Origin: Bacteroidota bacterium
Lineage (GTDB): Bacteria > Bacteroidota > Bacteroidia > Sphingobacteriales > Sphingobacteriaceae
Reading direction: 5' to 3'
NCBI GenBank assembly: GCA_023450085.1
Contig: JAEXHI010000031.1
Location: 248,001 to 312,000, forward strand
Length of the DNA: 64,000 nucleotides
The notes beneath the pieces are model-generated. The model was given only the letters and a program-made list of their open reading frames with translations, was not told the origin of the DNA and did no database searches. Positions 8,372 to 16,603 of this stretch are shown here, piece after piece; the stretch's first letter is position 1; each line of letters starts with the position of its first letter. Both the position numbers and the translations under genes were made by a program.

Positions 8372-8908
8372 ATGACCCAGCCGATACTCATCGAAACGGA
8401 AGACCTCCTGCTCCACTCTTTCCGAGCCGAAGACATGAAAAGATTTGATAGCCTGACTAGGGATATCCACCAGCTCTTCGGACAGCATTCCACTACAACT
8501 TTTCTTCCCCATAAGAAACTTTCCCCTATCCAGCAAGCCGAAACACTGCTACAAACAGCCTTGATCAATCAACATAACGGCAATGGCCAGTGGTATTTCA
8601 TTACCCAAAAAAAGGGACAGCGCACCATAGGCATGATCGAATTGATTACGCCCAAAATTGCCAGACAACATTATCAACTGGATTGTTATCCACATTTCAT
8701 TGAATTCTGCCTATCATCAGAACACACAGGAAAAGGCATCATGGGAAGACTGTTACCACGTCTTTTAGAAAAGCTGAAACAAAAGGGGATTGATAAGATA
8801 GGTGCCGTCGCACACCCAAAAAACCATTCTGCCGTAAGGGTGCTGTATAAATCGGGACTGATCAAAAAGGCAAGTTTTGATAGCATTCAGCACGTCTATT
8901 ACAACTAG
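8372..8908 (+). CDS. GNAT family N-acetyltransferase
   Basis: I chose the ATG at 8372 (MTQPILIETEDLLLHSF) because the family's first strand begins there; an upstream in-frame ATG would overlap the previous gene. The 178-residue product has RimJ/RimL-like GNAT features: ETEDLLLHSFRAEDMKRF as strand 1/helix 1, GMIELITPK as central strands, EHTGKGIMGRLLPRLLEK as the acetyl-CoA binding loop and helix, and AVAHPKNHSAVRVLYKSGL as the last helix. It should transfer acetyl from acetyl-CoA to an amine. The substrate cannot be read from the sequence. It is probably co-transcribed with the upstream unknown gene. Confidence 0.8.
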   Translation: MTQPILIETEDLLLHSFRAEDMKRFDSLTRDIHQLFGQHSTTTFLPHKKLSPIQQAETLLQTALINQHNGNGQWYFITQKKGQRTIGMIELITPKIARQHYQLDCYPHFIEFCLSSEHTGKGIMGRLLPRLLEKLKQKGIDKIGAVAHPKNHSAVRVLYKSGLIKKASFDSIQHVYYN

Positions 8909-9178
8909 CTCCGACCGTGACGCTTGCCTAAACACAGGTTTGTTTTTACTTTCCCTTAGGAACACAGCTAACCAATTGTGTTAACTATCACTTCACAACT
9001 TTTAAATAGGTCTGGGAGTTCATCGGTTCCACCAGAGCAAAAATGGACAGCTTAATTTTGTAAAATTGAAAAGTGGCTTAAAGCTATCTATAAATTTGTT
9101 CAGGCTGTTAATAATCCTTGCGTGCTTCGGCAAACGTTGAAAATAAATTATTAATTTTAGAGAAAGGGAATACAATCG

Positions 9179-10579
9179 ATGAGGCTATACCTGGACAGCA
9201 ATATTTATAGGCAGATAAGGCCTGGTTCCAAACACATGAACCAAGAGCTGCTGAATGCGGTAGAAAAATTGAAAGATGCTTTTCTTTTTATATTTTCCGA
9301 CGCCCATCTCAACGACCTATCGAATTCCGAGGATATCTACCGTCAAATAGACCTTGCCCATATGGAGGAGTATGTCAAAAACAACTATTTCCACCATGAC
9401 CATATCGAAAAAACAGACAAAATCAGCCTGGCAACGCCCAGGGAAGCCTATAGTTCCATAGATTTTGAAGTTTCCAGAAAGATCTTGGAAGATCCGAACG
9501 GTTTTATCGAGGAAGCTTTTGGCATGGAAGAGCTAAGTTCCCTGCAGCCCATGTTTAAACAACTTCTGGACATGCCTCTCTTTGACACAGCTAAGCAAGA
9601 TCCAATACTATCAAATAGCTTAGAGACTTTGGGCCTGGGGCAAGAGTTCAGTGGGATAAGTACGATAAGAGATGCTTTAAAAGGCCTGAACCAAGCTGGT
9701 GGTTTCATCAGCGACAAGGAAAGCTTTGCAAAGCACCAACAGTTCCTCAGGTCATACGTTGACCGAAAAGAATACAGTTATGAAGTGTGGTCTTTTGACT
9801 TTGACGAGCGGATGAAGGAAACCGCTTTCGGAAAAAGCTTTTCGGAACTGGTAGACATCGTAAGCACTTCTGCTGGGCCCGAAGATGATTACAACCGATT
9901 TATCAACACCTACGTACAGCTGGAATTTCTGGGCGTCACCGAAGAACGATCGGGAGGCAAAAGAAAGAAAAATAGCTACATGGACCTGCAGAGAGATGCC
10001 GCTCATGCCTACTTCGCAACTATGACAGATTATTTCGTATCTGATGATAGAGGCGTACAGACAAAAGCATTTATAACCTATAAGATATTTGGTATAGCCA
10101 CCCAAGTCCTGACGGTGAAGGACTTCGTTGCTAAATCTCCCTTTTTGCTCAATAATGAAGAAGACCTCAATTCTTTCGCTACTGGAATCAAATACTCCCT
10201 TAAGCACGGATTTGTTATACATCATTCACTTATGAGCAATCAACAGGTAATCAAGCTACCGTATCCGGTACTGAATTATTTTGATCGTCTCCAGTCTTCC
10301 ATTTCCAATGCCGGAAAAAGCTACTTGCTACTTTTCCGGTCTGCCAGGGGCCGCAGGCATGGCGTGATGTACGCAGAGTTCAATCTTTTACTCAATAAAT
10401 GCATCAAGCTTTTGGGCCTTCCCAAGGATTACAAGAATAGATTAGACGTAACAGAATTCAAGAAACTAGAAGATAACGAAACACAGCGAACATGGTCTTT
10501 GGGGAGTTCTTCGGCAACTCTCAGCTTTGGTGACACCTCGGATGGATTCCGAACAATTACCTTACAAATAACGGCTTGA
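9179..10579 (+). CDS. PIN-like domain protein
   Basis: The 466-residue protein begins MRLYLDSNIYRQIRPGS, which matches the first strand of PIN nucleases with acidic D6 and N8. Near residues 275-310 AHAYFATMTDYFVSDD then RGVQTKA (D284, D289, D290) matches the last PIN strand, where a second acidic pair sits before a helix. A long helical insertion (about 40-270) separates the two, unlike small VapC toxins of about 130 residues, and about 150 further residues follow. PIN proteins cut RNA. Large PIN-like proteins occur in defence islands. Catalysis is inferred from the acidic residues only. No antitoxin-like partner lies next to it: the gap upstream is 270 bases. Confidence 0.65.
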   Translation: MRLYLDSNIYRQIRPGSKHMNQELLNAVEKLKDAFLFIFSDAHLNDLSNSEDIYRQIDLAHMEEYVKNNYFHHDHIEKTDKISLATPREAYSSIDFEVSRKILEDPNGFIEEAFGMEELSSLQPMFKQLLDMPLFDTAKQDPILSNSLETLGLGQEFSGISTIRDALKGLNQAGGFISDKESFAKHQQFLRSYVDRKEYSYEVWSFDFDERMKETAFGKSFSELVDIVSTSAGPEDDYNRFINTYVQLEFLGVTEERSGGKRKKNSYMDLQRDAAHAYFATMTDYFVSDDRGVQTKAFITYKIFGIATQVLTVKDFVAKSPFLLNNEEDLNSFATGIKYSLKHGFVIHHSLMSNQQVIKLPYPVLNYFDRLQSSISNAGKSYLLLFRSARGRRHGVMYAEFNLLLNKCIKLLGLPKDYKNRLDVTEFKKLEDNETQRTWSLGSSSATLSFGDTSDGFRTITLQITA

Positions 10580-10715
10580 CCGCTCCGATGAAATTACACT
10601 GAACCAGAGACACCCACAAAAATTGTTGCAGGTTGGCACCAGCGAACAACATTCTCCGAAACATTCCAAAACAAAACCGAAACTTATTTGTAGTAAATAG
10701 GTAACGTGGAAAATC

Positions 10716-11081
10716 ATGAGAAGAATTATTGCGTCACTTCTTGCCTTTAGCTACCTACTCCTTTTCGTCGCGGAAATTGGGTCGCAAAGCCATAATGTGC
10801 GAGGAGCAGACCACCAATCTTCAGAGCTGTTGGTTGAACGCCTGTCCGATGGATGTCAAGTCCCATGTTGTGATTGTTCGTCTGTAAACGTTCAGGCAAG
10901 GATCGATAAAAATGTATCATATACATTATTGCATTTCGAGCACTTAGCAGCATCAACTTTAATTATCAGAGACTCTGCCGTTCCTACGAAAGAAAAGTTG
11001 ACCGAAGCATATCTACCCCAACCAAACCTTTTGGTAAAAACAAATCCGATCTATCTTCAAACACGCACCTTCCTTATATAG
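10716..11081 (+). CDS. Small secreted cysteine-cluster protein (metal block, copy 1)
   Basis: The 121-residue product has an N-terminal signal peptide (RRIIASLLAFSYLLLFVAEI) and a dense cysteine cluster, CQVPCCDCSS, at about residues 47-56. Two further genes in this window (23881-24213 minus, 24370-24693 plus) share the plan: signal peptide, a CxPxCxCxCC-like cluster, a Pro-containing C-terminus. I recall this layout in a Bacteroidota family annotated as DUF6660 near metal efflux pumps, but that label is tentative. A periplasmic metal-binding or metal-sensing role is inferred from the cysteines and the neighbouring czc genes. Confidence 0.65.
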   Translation: MRRIIASLLAFSYLLLFVAEIGSQSHNVRGADHQSSELLVERLSDGCQVPCCDCSSVNVQARIDKNVSYTLLHFEHLAASTLIIRDSAVPTKEKLTEAYLPQPNLLVKTNPIYLQTRTFLI

Positions 11082-11119
11082 GATACAATACATTCTATTC
11101 TGACCAATTCTAATCCCTT

Positions 11120-11189
11120 ATATCAGTTTATCTGATATGAAATGAAATCGCTTTGCTTTTCAGCTTAAGATACTACGGAATATTTCCGT
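11120..11189 (+). promoter_or_regulatory. Two palindromes upstream of the histidine-rich gene
   Basis: An inverted repeat with 7-base arms (atatcag 11120-11126, ctgatat 11132-11138, 5-base spacer) and a second with 6-base arms (acggaa 11175-11180, ttccgt 11184-11189) lie 36-105 bases before the start at 11225. Their spacing suits a dimeric repressor or activator. A metal-responsive regulator would fit the gene but none is identified. Confidence 0.35.
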
Positions 11190-11224
11190 GGAAACAATCA
11201 ATTATTTACTTAAATTTTAATGTT

Positions 11225-11491
11225 ATGAACACTGAAAATTCAAAAAAAGAAAACCATCAACACGACGAACACCATCCGCACAAAGAGCATCATCAGCACA
11301 AGGAGCACCATGACCATCAGGAACACCACCCACATAAGGAGCACCATGAAGGTCCAGGCCACGCTAATGAAATGGAGCATCACCGTGAAAAAGAACATCA
11401 TGATGAAAAGGAGCACCATAACGAAAAGGAACATCATCCAGAGTCTGAGCATCACGATGAAAATGAACATCACGACAAAAACAAAAAGTAG
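11225..11491 (+). CDS. Histidine-rich metal-chelating protein
   Basis: I chose ATG 11225 (MNTENSKKENHQHDEHH) over an upstream in-frame ATG, because the extra 24 residues come from the promoter-like region. The 88-residue product is almost entirely repeats of the type EHHxxKEHH, with paired histidines every five residues or so and Glu/Lys/Asp between them. There is no signal peptide, so it should be cytoplasmic. Such His-rich, highly charged proteins bind Ni, Zn, Co or Cu. Low-complexity codon repeats (caccatnnngag) suggest growth by slippage or duplication. A strong terminator follows at once, so the gene is a single unit. Confidence 0.75.
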   Translation: MNTENSKKENHQHDEHHPHKEHHQHKEHHDHQEHHPHKEHHEGPGHANEMEHHREKEHHDEKEHHNEKEHHPESEHHDENEHHDKNKK

Positions 11492-11497
11492 TCTAAT

Positions 11498-11528
11498 GAA
11501 AGGACAGGGCATAAAACCCTGTCCTTTC
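11498..11528 (+). terminator. Strong hairpin terminator after the histidine-rich gene
   Basis: A perfect 12-base stem (gaaaggacaggg 11498-11509, ccctgtcctttc 11517-11528) with a 7-base loop starts 7 bases after the stop codon. The flank is AT-rich on both sides. Confidence 0.8.
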
Positions 11529-11610
11529 ATATTATCATTTTGTTAAATCTAATCTTGAAACCTCTCTGGATTTACGCTCAATACTAACTTTCCCTATCTT
11601 TGGATAACAG

Positions 11611-12012
11611 ATGAGGATTTACATAACCATATTGCTACTACTGGCCAAGGTACTGACACTTGGACCATCGTTGGCCGATCACCATCATCACTACAATCAC
11701 AGTTCCGCGACTGCCCTTGCCCACAACCATCATCACGATAATCAGAAACAAAAATTCGAGGAAGATATCTTAGATTTCCTTTTCTCCAATTTCGACCATG
11801 GACAGGGACTTGACAGCTATATAGGTACGGGAAACAACAGCAATCTCCTAATCAAGAAGGCTGATGCATTACCTACGGTAATGCCCTCACTATCATCGGT
11901 CATCAAACAATTCAGAAAATCCGCTGCCAAGTATTCTAACGGTGAGAAACGACCATTCGATCATCACTACCGATACCAAGATCAACTCCGGGGCCCTCCC
12001 GCAATTTCATAA
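11611..12012 (+). CDS. Secreted histidine-rich hypothetical protein
   Basis: The 133-residue product has a signal peptide (MRIYITILLLLAKVLTLGPS, cleavage near LADHHHH) directly followed by two histidine clusters (HHHHYNH and HNHHHD). The middle (LDFLFSNFDHGQGLDSYIG) is conserved-looking and the C-terminus is basic. It should be exported to the periplasm or membrane and bind divalent metal. I do not know a function for the family. It lies between the His-rich cytoplasmic protein and a run of tiny membrane proteins in the metal block. Confidence 0.7.
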   Translation: MRIYITILLLLAKVLTLGPSLADHHHHYNHSSATALAHNHHHDNQKQKFEEDILDFLFSNFDHGQGLDSYIGTGNNSNLLIKKADALPTVMPSLSSVIKQFRKSAAKYSNGEKRPFDHHYRYQDQLRGPPAIS

Positions 12013-12289
12013 AAGGCCGAGCCATTTCTGTGTTCCCATTGGAACCGTTCTTTTCCAATTTATCGGAGGAGGAGACCGTCTTCCTATACAACTTACCGTC
12101 GATATCCACGAAAAACTATCTATAAGTCCACTGGTATGAAGCGGAATGGCATAAAAGTTCCCCTGGCCAAAATTTCCCATAAATGACTATGATAAATCGG
12201 AATGGAAAGCCCTTTTCTGATCTATACATTTAATACTTTATTAAACCGACAAAATTCCATCCCTGTCATTGGCGGGATCATCAGAACAT

Positions 12290-12496
12290 ATGCAAAAAAT
12301 AAGGAGCGGACTTAAGAAGGTAAATTCCGCAAAACAAAGACATCGAGTAGAAAAAGTCCGTTATTATATTAACGGTTTGTTTTTTCTCCTTGGTTTCATT
12401 GGCATTATCGTACTCATTCATTTTGCAACAAGATCCAAACACGTCCATGTCAGCAATATCACTATTGACAATGTCAGAAAACAAAGAACCGTATAA
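12290..12496 (+). CDS. Small single-span membrane protein
   Basis: I start at ATG 12290 (MQKIRSGLKK), not at the TTG 21 bases earlier. The 68-residue product has a basic N-terminus and one membrane helix (about residues 29-47: GLFFLLGFIGIIVLIHF), then a short tail. Its end overlaps the start of the next small gene by 26 bases, which suggests translational coupling. No family is recognised. Confidence 0.5.
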   Translation: MQKIRSGLKKVNSAKQRHRVEKVRYYINGLFFLLGFIGIIVLIHFATRSKHVHVSNITIDNVRKQRTV

Positions 12497-12614
12497 TAGA
12501 CCAGATAAAAAAACCTGGAAAGGATTTATCCTCTCACATAGAACTGAAGCCATCCTCTTAAGTCTTCTTTGGATTGCCTATCTAATTTTCGTAAGCGAAT
12601 TTTTATCGAAATGA
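12471..12614 (+). CDS. Tiny membrane protein, overlapping the previous gene
   Basis: The 47-residue frame starts at ATG 12471 (MSENKEPYNRPDKKTWKGF) in a different frame and has one hydrophobic helix near its C-terminus (AILLSLLWIAYLIFVSEFL). The 26-base overlap with the preceding gene and the 38-base gap to the next tiny gene suggest an operon of small membrane proteins. Function unknown. Confidence 0.45.
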   Translation: MSENKEPYNRPDKKTWKGFILSHRTEAILLSLLWIAYLIFVSEFLSK

Positions 12615-12651
12615 AATATCAACAACAGAAGTTAATACAGCAAGTTCCCAT

Positions 12652-12741
12652 ATGAAACTATTGAAAAATATATTAGCCGCAATAGGGACAATCCTAGCAC
12701 TTGTCGCCCTATTCCTACTGTACTCCCGTCCCAATAAATGA
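12652..12741 (+). CDS. 29-residue membrane peptide
   Basis: ATG 12652 to TGA 12741 encodes MKLLKNILAAIGTILALVAL followed by nine residues: a lysine-containing N-terminus and one hydrophobic helix. Size and composition resemble small membrane peptides that modulate transporters. It is the last plus-strand gene before the convergent DUF1345 gene. It is short enough to be chance, so confidence is limited. Confidence 0.4.
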   Translation: MKLLKNILAAIGTILALVALFLLYSRPNK

Positions 12742-12767
12742 ATGACGGACAAAACAAAGACCTATAG

Positions 12768-13424
12768 CTAGTTGTCGATCAGGCCAGATACGATATTGAC
12801 CGTAAGTGCTACGATCAATGTATTGAACGCAAATGAGAAAACACTGTGCAACATGGCGATCCTCCTGACGTGTCTGGAAGCTATCTGTACATCCGAGACC
12901 TGAAAGGTGCACCCAATCACAAAAGAGAAGTACATAAAATCCATATAGTCCGGTTTGGCAGTGCGGGGAAATTCCAGGGGTGTATCATGTCTACTATAAT
13001 ACAGATGTGCATACTTGAAGGCCAGCGTAGTGTGCACCAGCACCCAAGAGGCTGCAACCGAGAGTAGACTGAAAAGTATGTGTAGGATAAGGTCCAGTCC
13101 AGTTTTGGTTTTGGCCGAGGAATACAGGAGCACTACAGCTACCAGGCTTGCTGCCGCCGCAATAAGGATAAAGATGGTGACCGTAGCCCTGCCGGCATCC
13201 TGTTTGTCGGCAATCTTATTGATTTCATGGGGTTCGCAGGTTAGGGCGGTGATCCAAGATAGGGACAAATAAAGTATAGCAAATATAACCCACGCAGCCA
13301 TGCTGCTTGCCGCGACAGGTTGTGTAATACCGATGATAAGGCCACTACAGACTGCAGTCGCCCCACAAATCCCCAAACGGGTACCACTTTTCAGACCATT
13401 GACGATTTTTGCTGTAGAATTCAT
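12768..13424 (-). CDS. DUF1345 family membrane protein
   Basis: The 218-residue product has about five hydrophobic segments and the C-terminal signature of DUF1345: MDFMYFSFVIGCTFQVSDV, a basic SRHVRRIAMLH loop and FSFAFNTLIVALTVNIV as the last helix. The family is widespread, located in the inner membrane, and without proven function. It is the last gene of the minus-strand metal block, 30 bases after the receiver gene. The stress or metal link comes only from this context. Confidence 0.8.
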   Translation of the reverse strand: MNSTAKIVNGLKSGTRLGICGATAVCSGLIIGITQPVAASSMAAWVIFAILYLSLSWITALTCEPHEINKIADKQDAGRATVTIFILIAAAASLVAVVLLYSSAKTKTGLDLILHILFSLLSVAASWVLVHTTLAFKYAHLYYSRHDTPLEFPRTAKPDYMDFMYFSFVIGCTFQVSDVQIASRHVRRIAMLHSVFSFAFNTLIVALTVNIVSGLIDN

Positions 13425-13454
13425 TTCTTCGAATTGATTTAAAATTTTCTTCCA

Positions 13455-13829
13455 CTACTTTTCTAAACTACCATTGGTTTTAATTAGATATAGTACATCC
13501 CTGCGTACAGCGAAAATATCAAACGGCTTACATATCATCAGATCTGCACCGCTGAGATCATCTTTCCAATCGATGGACAGTGCCGACATGAGAACGACCT
13601 TTAAGGGAACAAAGCGTTGGTCAGCCTTGATCAGTCTGCATATATCGCGGCCATCAACACTCCCAAGCCTGACATCTAACATTAGTAGATCGGGATTCCA
13701 TTCCATCAACAGTTCATCGAGCCCCGCAGGATCGGACAGGAACCTGAGTTCGACATTGTCATCCTGGAAAATAAATGAAAATATCGAATGGATATCCTCA
13801 TAATCATCTACAACGAGTATTCTCTTCAT
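13455..13829 (-). CDS. Stand-alone response regulator receiver domain
   Basis: The 124-residue product is a bare CheY-like receiver: acidic D8/D9 in ILVVDD, phosphoacceptor D52 in DLLMLDVR, S82 in VLMSALS and K101 in CKPFD. No output domain follows. It starts 6 bases after the stop of the cyclic-nucleotide-binding gene, so the two are surely co-transcribed. No histidine kinase gene is present nearby. It may receive phosphate from a distant kinase and act by protein contact. Confidence 0.85.
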   Translation of the reverse strand: MKRILVVDDYEDIHSIFSFIFQDDNVELRFLSDPAGLDELLMEWNPDLLMLDVRLGSVDGRDICRLIKADQRFVPLKVVLMSALSIDWKDDLSGADLMICKPFDIFAVRRDVLYLIKTNGSLEK

Positions 13830-13835
13830 ACAGGA

Positions 13836-14252
13836 TTAGGTTCGCAATATTTTCCCCAATTGACAAAAAGCGGGAGAAAGGCCAATCAGCTTTCTAATGG
13901 ATTCGTTGGAAAGTTCCCATACTATCAGGTCAGAAAGCGCCTTTATCGTTGTAAGGGAGGGACTGGTCAAACTGAAGCTTGCACGACACAGGCACCATTC
14001 CCCTTCGAGATAAAAACCTTGGATAAATTCTCTGTCCTCCAACAATCCAAATTCGCAGATACTTCCGGAAACGACATAGTACATTGACCGACATACATCC
14101 CCAACTTCCAAAAGACAGTCCCCTTTTTTGAAATTCCTTGTTCTCACCTCTGTTCTGAATAGATCGACATCATTGGAAGAGAATTTTCCAATGCCGACTA
14201 ACAATCGGTTCAGTTCTTCTTTAGTCATTGTCACCTGTACGGTTAACCCCAA
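13836..14252 (-). CDS. Crp/Fnr-type cyclic nucleotide-binding domain protein lacking the HTH
   Basis: The 138-residue product matches the N-terminal effector domain of Crp/Fnr regulators: FKKGDCLLEVGDVCRSMYYV, GSICEFGLLED, GEWCLCRASFSLTSPS and the start of the dimer helix (SNESIRKLIGLSPAFCQLG). It stops at LRT where about 55 residues of winged HTH are normally found; usual length is 185-230. The adjacent receiver-domain gene begins 6 bases later. Either the DNA-binding part was lost or the pair forms a two-subunit signalling module. A clean stop and tight operon spacing argue that the short form is maintained. Confidence 0.75.
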   Translation of the reverse strand: MGLTVQVTMTKEELNRLLVGIGKFSSNDVDLFRTEVRTRNFKKGDCLLEVGDVCRSMYYVVSGSICEFGLLEDREFIQGFYLEGEWCLCRASFSLTSPSLTTIKALSDLIVWELSNESIRKLIGLSPAFCQLGKILRT

Positions 14253-14310
14253 ACACTATAAAAGGCTCAGGCAGTAGCCTAACATATACTGCCTGAGCAT
14301 AGTCTCGGCC

Positions 14311-14532
14311 TCAATGTGACTTGTGCTGCAAATCACCACTTACGTGCCCGTAATAATGTTTGGCTGTTGAAATTACCGCTAGAAGCAGAATCAGTCCAGC
14401 TATCATCATTAACAGGATTTTCCATAGCCGATATTTTTTGACAGGCATTTTCTCATTTCTGGTCCCTGGCGCCCTGAACAGTGGGTGGTCGAATTCTGAA
14501 CCTCCCTTATATCGCTTGTTCCGTTTCTTCAT
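14311..14532 (-). CDS. Small basic membrane protein downstream of the P-type ATPase
   Basis: The 73-residue product has a basic N-terminus (MKKRNKRYKGG), one membrane helix (WKILLMMIAGLILLLAVIS) and a His-containing tail (AKHYYGHVSGDLQHKSH). It starts 5 bases after the ATPase stop, so it is translated from the same mRNA. Small single-span proteins next to P-type ATPases often act as accessory or regulatory subunits; here this is an inference. No family recognised. Confidence 0.6.
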   Translation of the reverse strand: MKKRNKRYKGGSEFDHPLFRAPGTRNEKMPVKKYRLWKILLMMIAGLILLLAVISTAKHYYGHVSGDLQHKSH

Positions 14533-14537
14533 CCCAC

Positions 14538-16583
14538 CTATCCAAATTTCATCCTCTGTATCCTCACCGCATTTAGGATGGCAATCAGAGCTACGCCAAC
14601 ATCAGCAAAAACCGCTTCCCACATTGTCGCTAGTCCACCAGCACCGAGTACCAGAACTACAGCTTTCACGGAAAACGCAAGTATAATATTCTGCCAGACA
14701 ATCTTTTTAGTCTGTTTGCCAATATTGATAGCCATTGGAATCTTGCTTGGCATATCATCCTGTATAACCACGTCAGCGGTTTCTATCGTCGCATCACTAC
14801 CGAGACCACCCATCGCCATACCAACATCACTCAGGGCGACTACCGGTGCATCATTCACTCCGTCACCTACGAAAGCTACGCTCTCGTTTCTTGCTTTTAA
14901 TTCCTTGACCTTGTTCACCTTATCTTCGGGCAAAAGGTCTCCGAAGGCATTATCTATGCCCAACTGCTTAGCGACGTAGGCTACTACGGAACTCTTATCC
15001 CCGCTCAGCATCGTAGCCTTGACACCCAGTTCATGCAGTCTTTCTATAGTCCGCTTAGAATCCGACTTAATGCTGTCGGCAATAGTAATGTAGCCCGCAA
15101 ATTGCCCACCGTAGGCCACGGCGATGACGGTATACACGATTTTAGAAGGATCTAAACTGTACCTGATCTGGAATTTATCCATCAATTTGAAGTTCCCGAC
15201 CAAAAGATCCTTTCCATCAACTGTGGCTTTAAGACCATGTCCGGCAATCTCCTCCACATTGGTCAGCTTTACCGAACTGTCCACTTCGCCAACATGGTTA
15301 TGAATTGCCGTGGCTACGGGATGCGTACTTTGGCTTTCCAATGCATTCACCAGCTTAAGTACTTCCTGTTGATCAAAACCCTCTTCAATGGTTACCTGTT
15401 GTACCTTGAAAACGCCCTCGGTCATTGTTCCGGTCTTGTCCATCACCACATTTTTTACTGTAGCAAGGATATCCAGGAAATTACTGCCCTTGAAAAGAAT
15501 ACCGTTTCGACTGGCAGCTCCAATTCCTCCAAAGTATCCCAAAGGTATAGAGATTACCAGTGCACATGGACAGGAAATTACCAGGAATATCAACGCCCTA
15601 TATAGCCAATCCCTGAACACATAACCTTCAACAAAGAAATAGGGAAGCACACAGATCCCTATGGCAAGAAGTACCACGATTGGGGTATAGATTTTCGCAA
15701 ACTTGCGGATAAAAAGTTCAGTTGGAGCTTTTTGTGCAGTTGCATTCTGCACCAGCTCAAGAATCTTGCTTAACTTACTGTCTGTGTAGGCAGTATCTAC
15801 CTTTACCTGGCTAACGGTATTTAGATTGATCATACCGGCAAGTACCGTTTCACCCTTATTTTTGGTGTCAGGTTTACTCTCCCCCGTCAGGGCGGCTGTA
15901 TTGAAAGATGCGGACTCTGAGATAAGCTCTCCGTCCAATCCAAGCTTTTCCCCAGGTTTAAGCTGTATTATGGCTCCTATCTCGACCTGCTCTGCTTTAA
16001 CCAGGCGGGGCTTTCCATCCTCCAATATTGTCACTTCATCCGGACGTTGATCCAAAAGGGCCTTGATGTTACTCTTTGCCCTAGAAACAGCGAGCGTCTG
16101 GAAAACTTCCCCTACGGCATAGAACAACATCACCGCTACGCCTTCAGGATATTCCTTGATGATAAATGCGCCTAAGGTAGCAATACTCATTAGAAAGAAT
16201 TCCGAAAATACTTCTCCCTTGCTGATACTACCAATAGCATCTTTGATGACAGGTAATCCTACAGGTGCGTAGGCAGCTACGTAAAGTGCAACCCGCACCC
16301 ACCCGGTAAACCAAGGCTGCGGAATAAAATTATCCAGGGCGATACCGATCAGCAACAACACTAAGGAAATGATGGACGGCAGGAAAAGTTGGAATGTGTT
16401 TTTTTCGGTTACATCGTGGTTGTGAGCATCGTCATCACTATGTTCATGAGCGTGATCATGCCCATCACCATCGTGGTGCTTATCTTTTAACAAATCCTTT
16501 GCACCCGCATTATCATAGATTTTCTCTGTCTGGTTGCAGCAGAGCTGTTTGCCCTGTGCATCATACTTATGCTTATGTTCCAT
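14538..16583 (-). CDS. Heavy-metal P1B-type ATPase (Zn/Cd type)
   Basis: The 681-residue protein exports divalent metal from the cytoplasm using ATP. It shows C338-P339-C340 in the membrane motif, phosphorylated D382 in DKTGT, the actuator TGES, THPVA of the nucleotide-binding domain and GDGVNDAP. The SCPCALVISIP motif and final DVGVALIAILNA fit Zn/Cd/Pb exporters. The N-terminus lacks the usual CxxC ferredoxin-like domain and instead has two cysteines (LCCNQ) and a His-rich stretch (HHDGDGHDHAHEHSDDDAHN) that probably binds Zn. It lies 20 bases downstream of the MgtC-like gene in a co-directional series with the czc pump. Confidence 0.9.
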   Translation of the reverse strand: MEHKHKYDAQGKQLCCNQTEKIYDNAGAKDLLKDKHHDGDGHDHAHEHSDDDAHNHDVTEKNTFQLFLPSIISLVLLLIGIALDNFIPQPWFTGWVRVALYVAAYAPVGLPVIKDAIGSISKGEVFSEFFLMSIATLGAFIIKEYPEGVAVMLFYAVGEVFQTLAVSRAKSNIKALLDQRPDEVTILEDGKPRLVKAEQVEIGAIIQLKPGEKLGLDGELISESASFNTAALTGESKPDTKNKGETVLAGMINLNTVSQVKVDTAYTDSKLSKILELVQNATAQKAPTELFIRKFAKIYTPIVVLLAIGICVLPYFFVEGYVFRDWLYRALIFLVISCPCALVISIPLGYFGGIGAASRNGILFKGSNFLDILATVKNVVMDKTGTMTEGVFKVQQVTIEEGFDQQEVLKLVNALESQSTHPVATAIHNHVGEVDSSVKLTNVEEIAGHGLKATVDGKDLLVGNFKLMDKFQIRYSLDPSKIVYTVIAVAYGGQFAGYITIADSIKSDSKRTIERLHELGVKATMLSGDKSSVVAYVAKQLGIDNAFGDLLPEDKVNKVKELKARNESVAFVGDGVNDAPVVALSDVGMAMGGLGSDATIETADVVIQDDMPSKIPMAINIGKQTKKIVWQNIILAFSVKAVVLVLGAGGLATMWEAVFADVGVALIAILNAVRIQRMKFG

Positions 16584-16603
16584 GTGATTTAGTTTTTATT
16601 GAT

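Noticed and set aside
7978..8568. 196-residue minus-strand frame
   Set aside because: It runs antisense to the end of the unknown gene and the start of the acetyltransferase and shows no family features.
11240..11530. Long hydrophobic Met/Phe/Val-rich frame on the minus strand
   Set aside because: It is the antisense of the histidine-codon repeats of the gene at 11225 (cat/cac read backwards give Met/Val) and includes the terminator.
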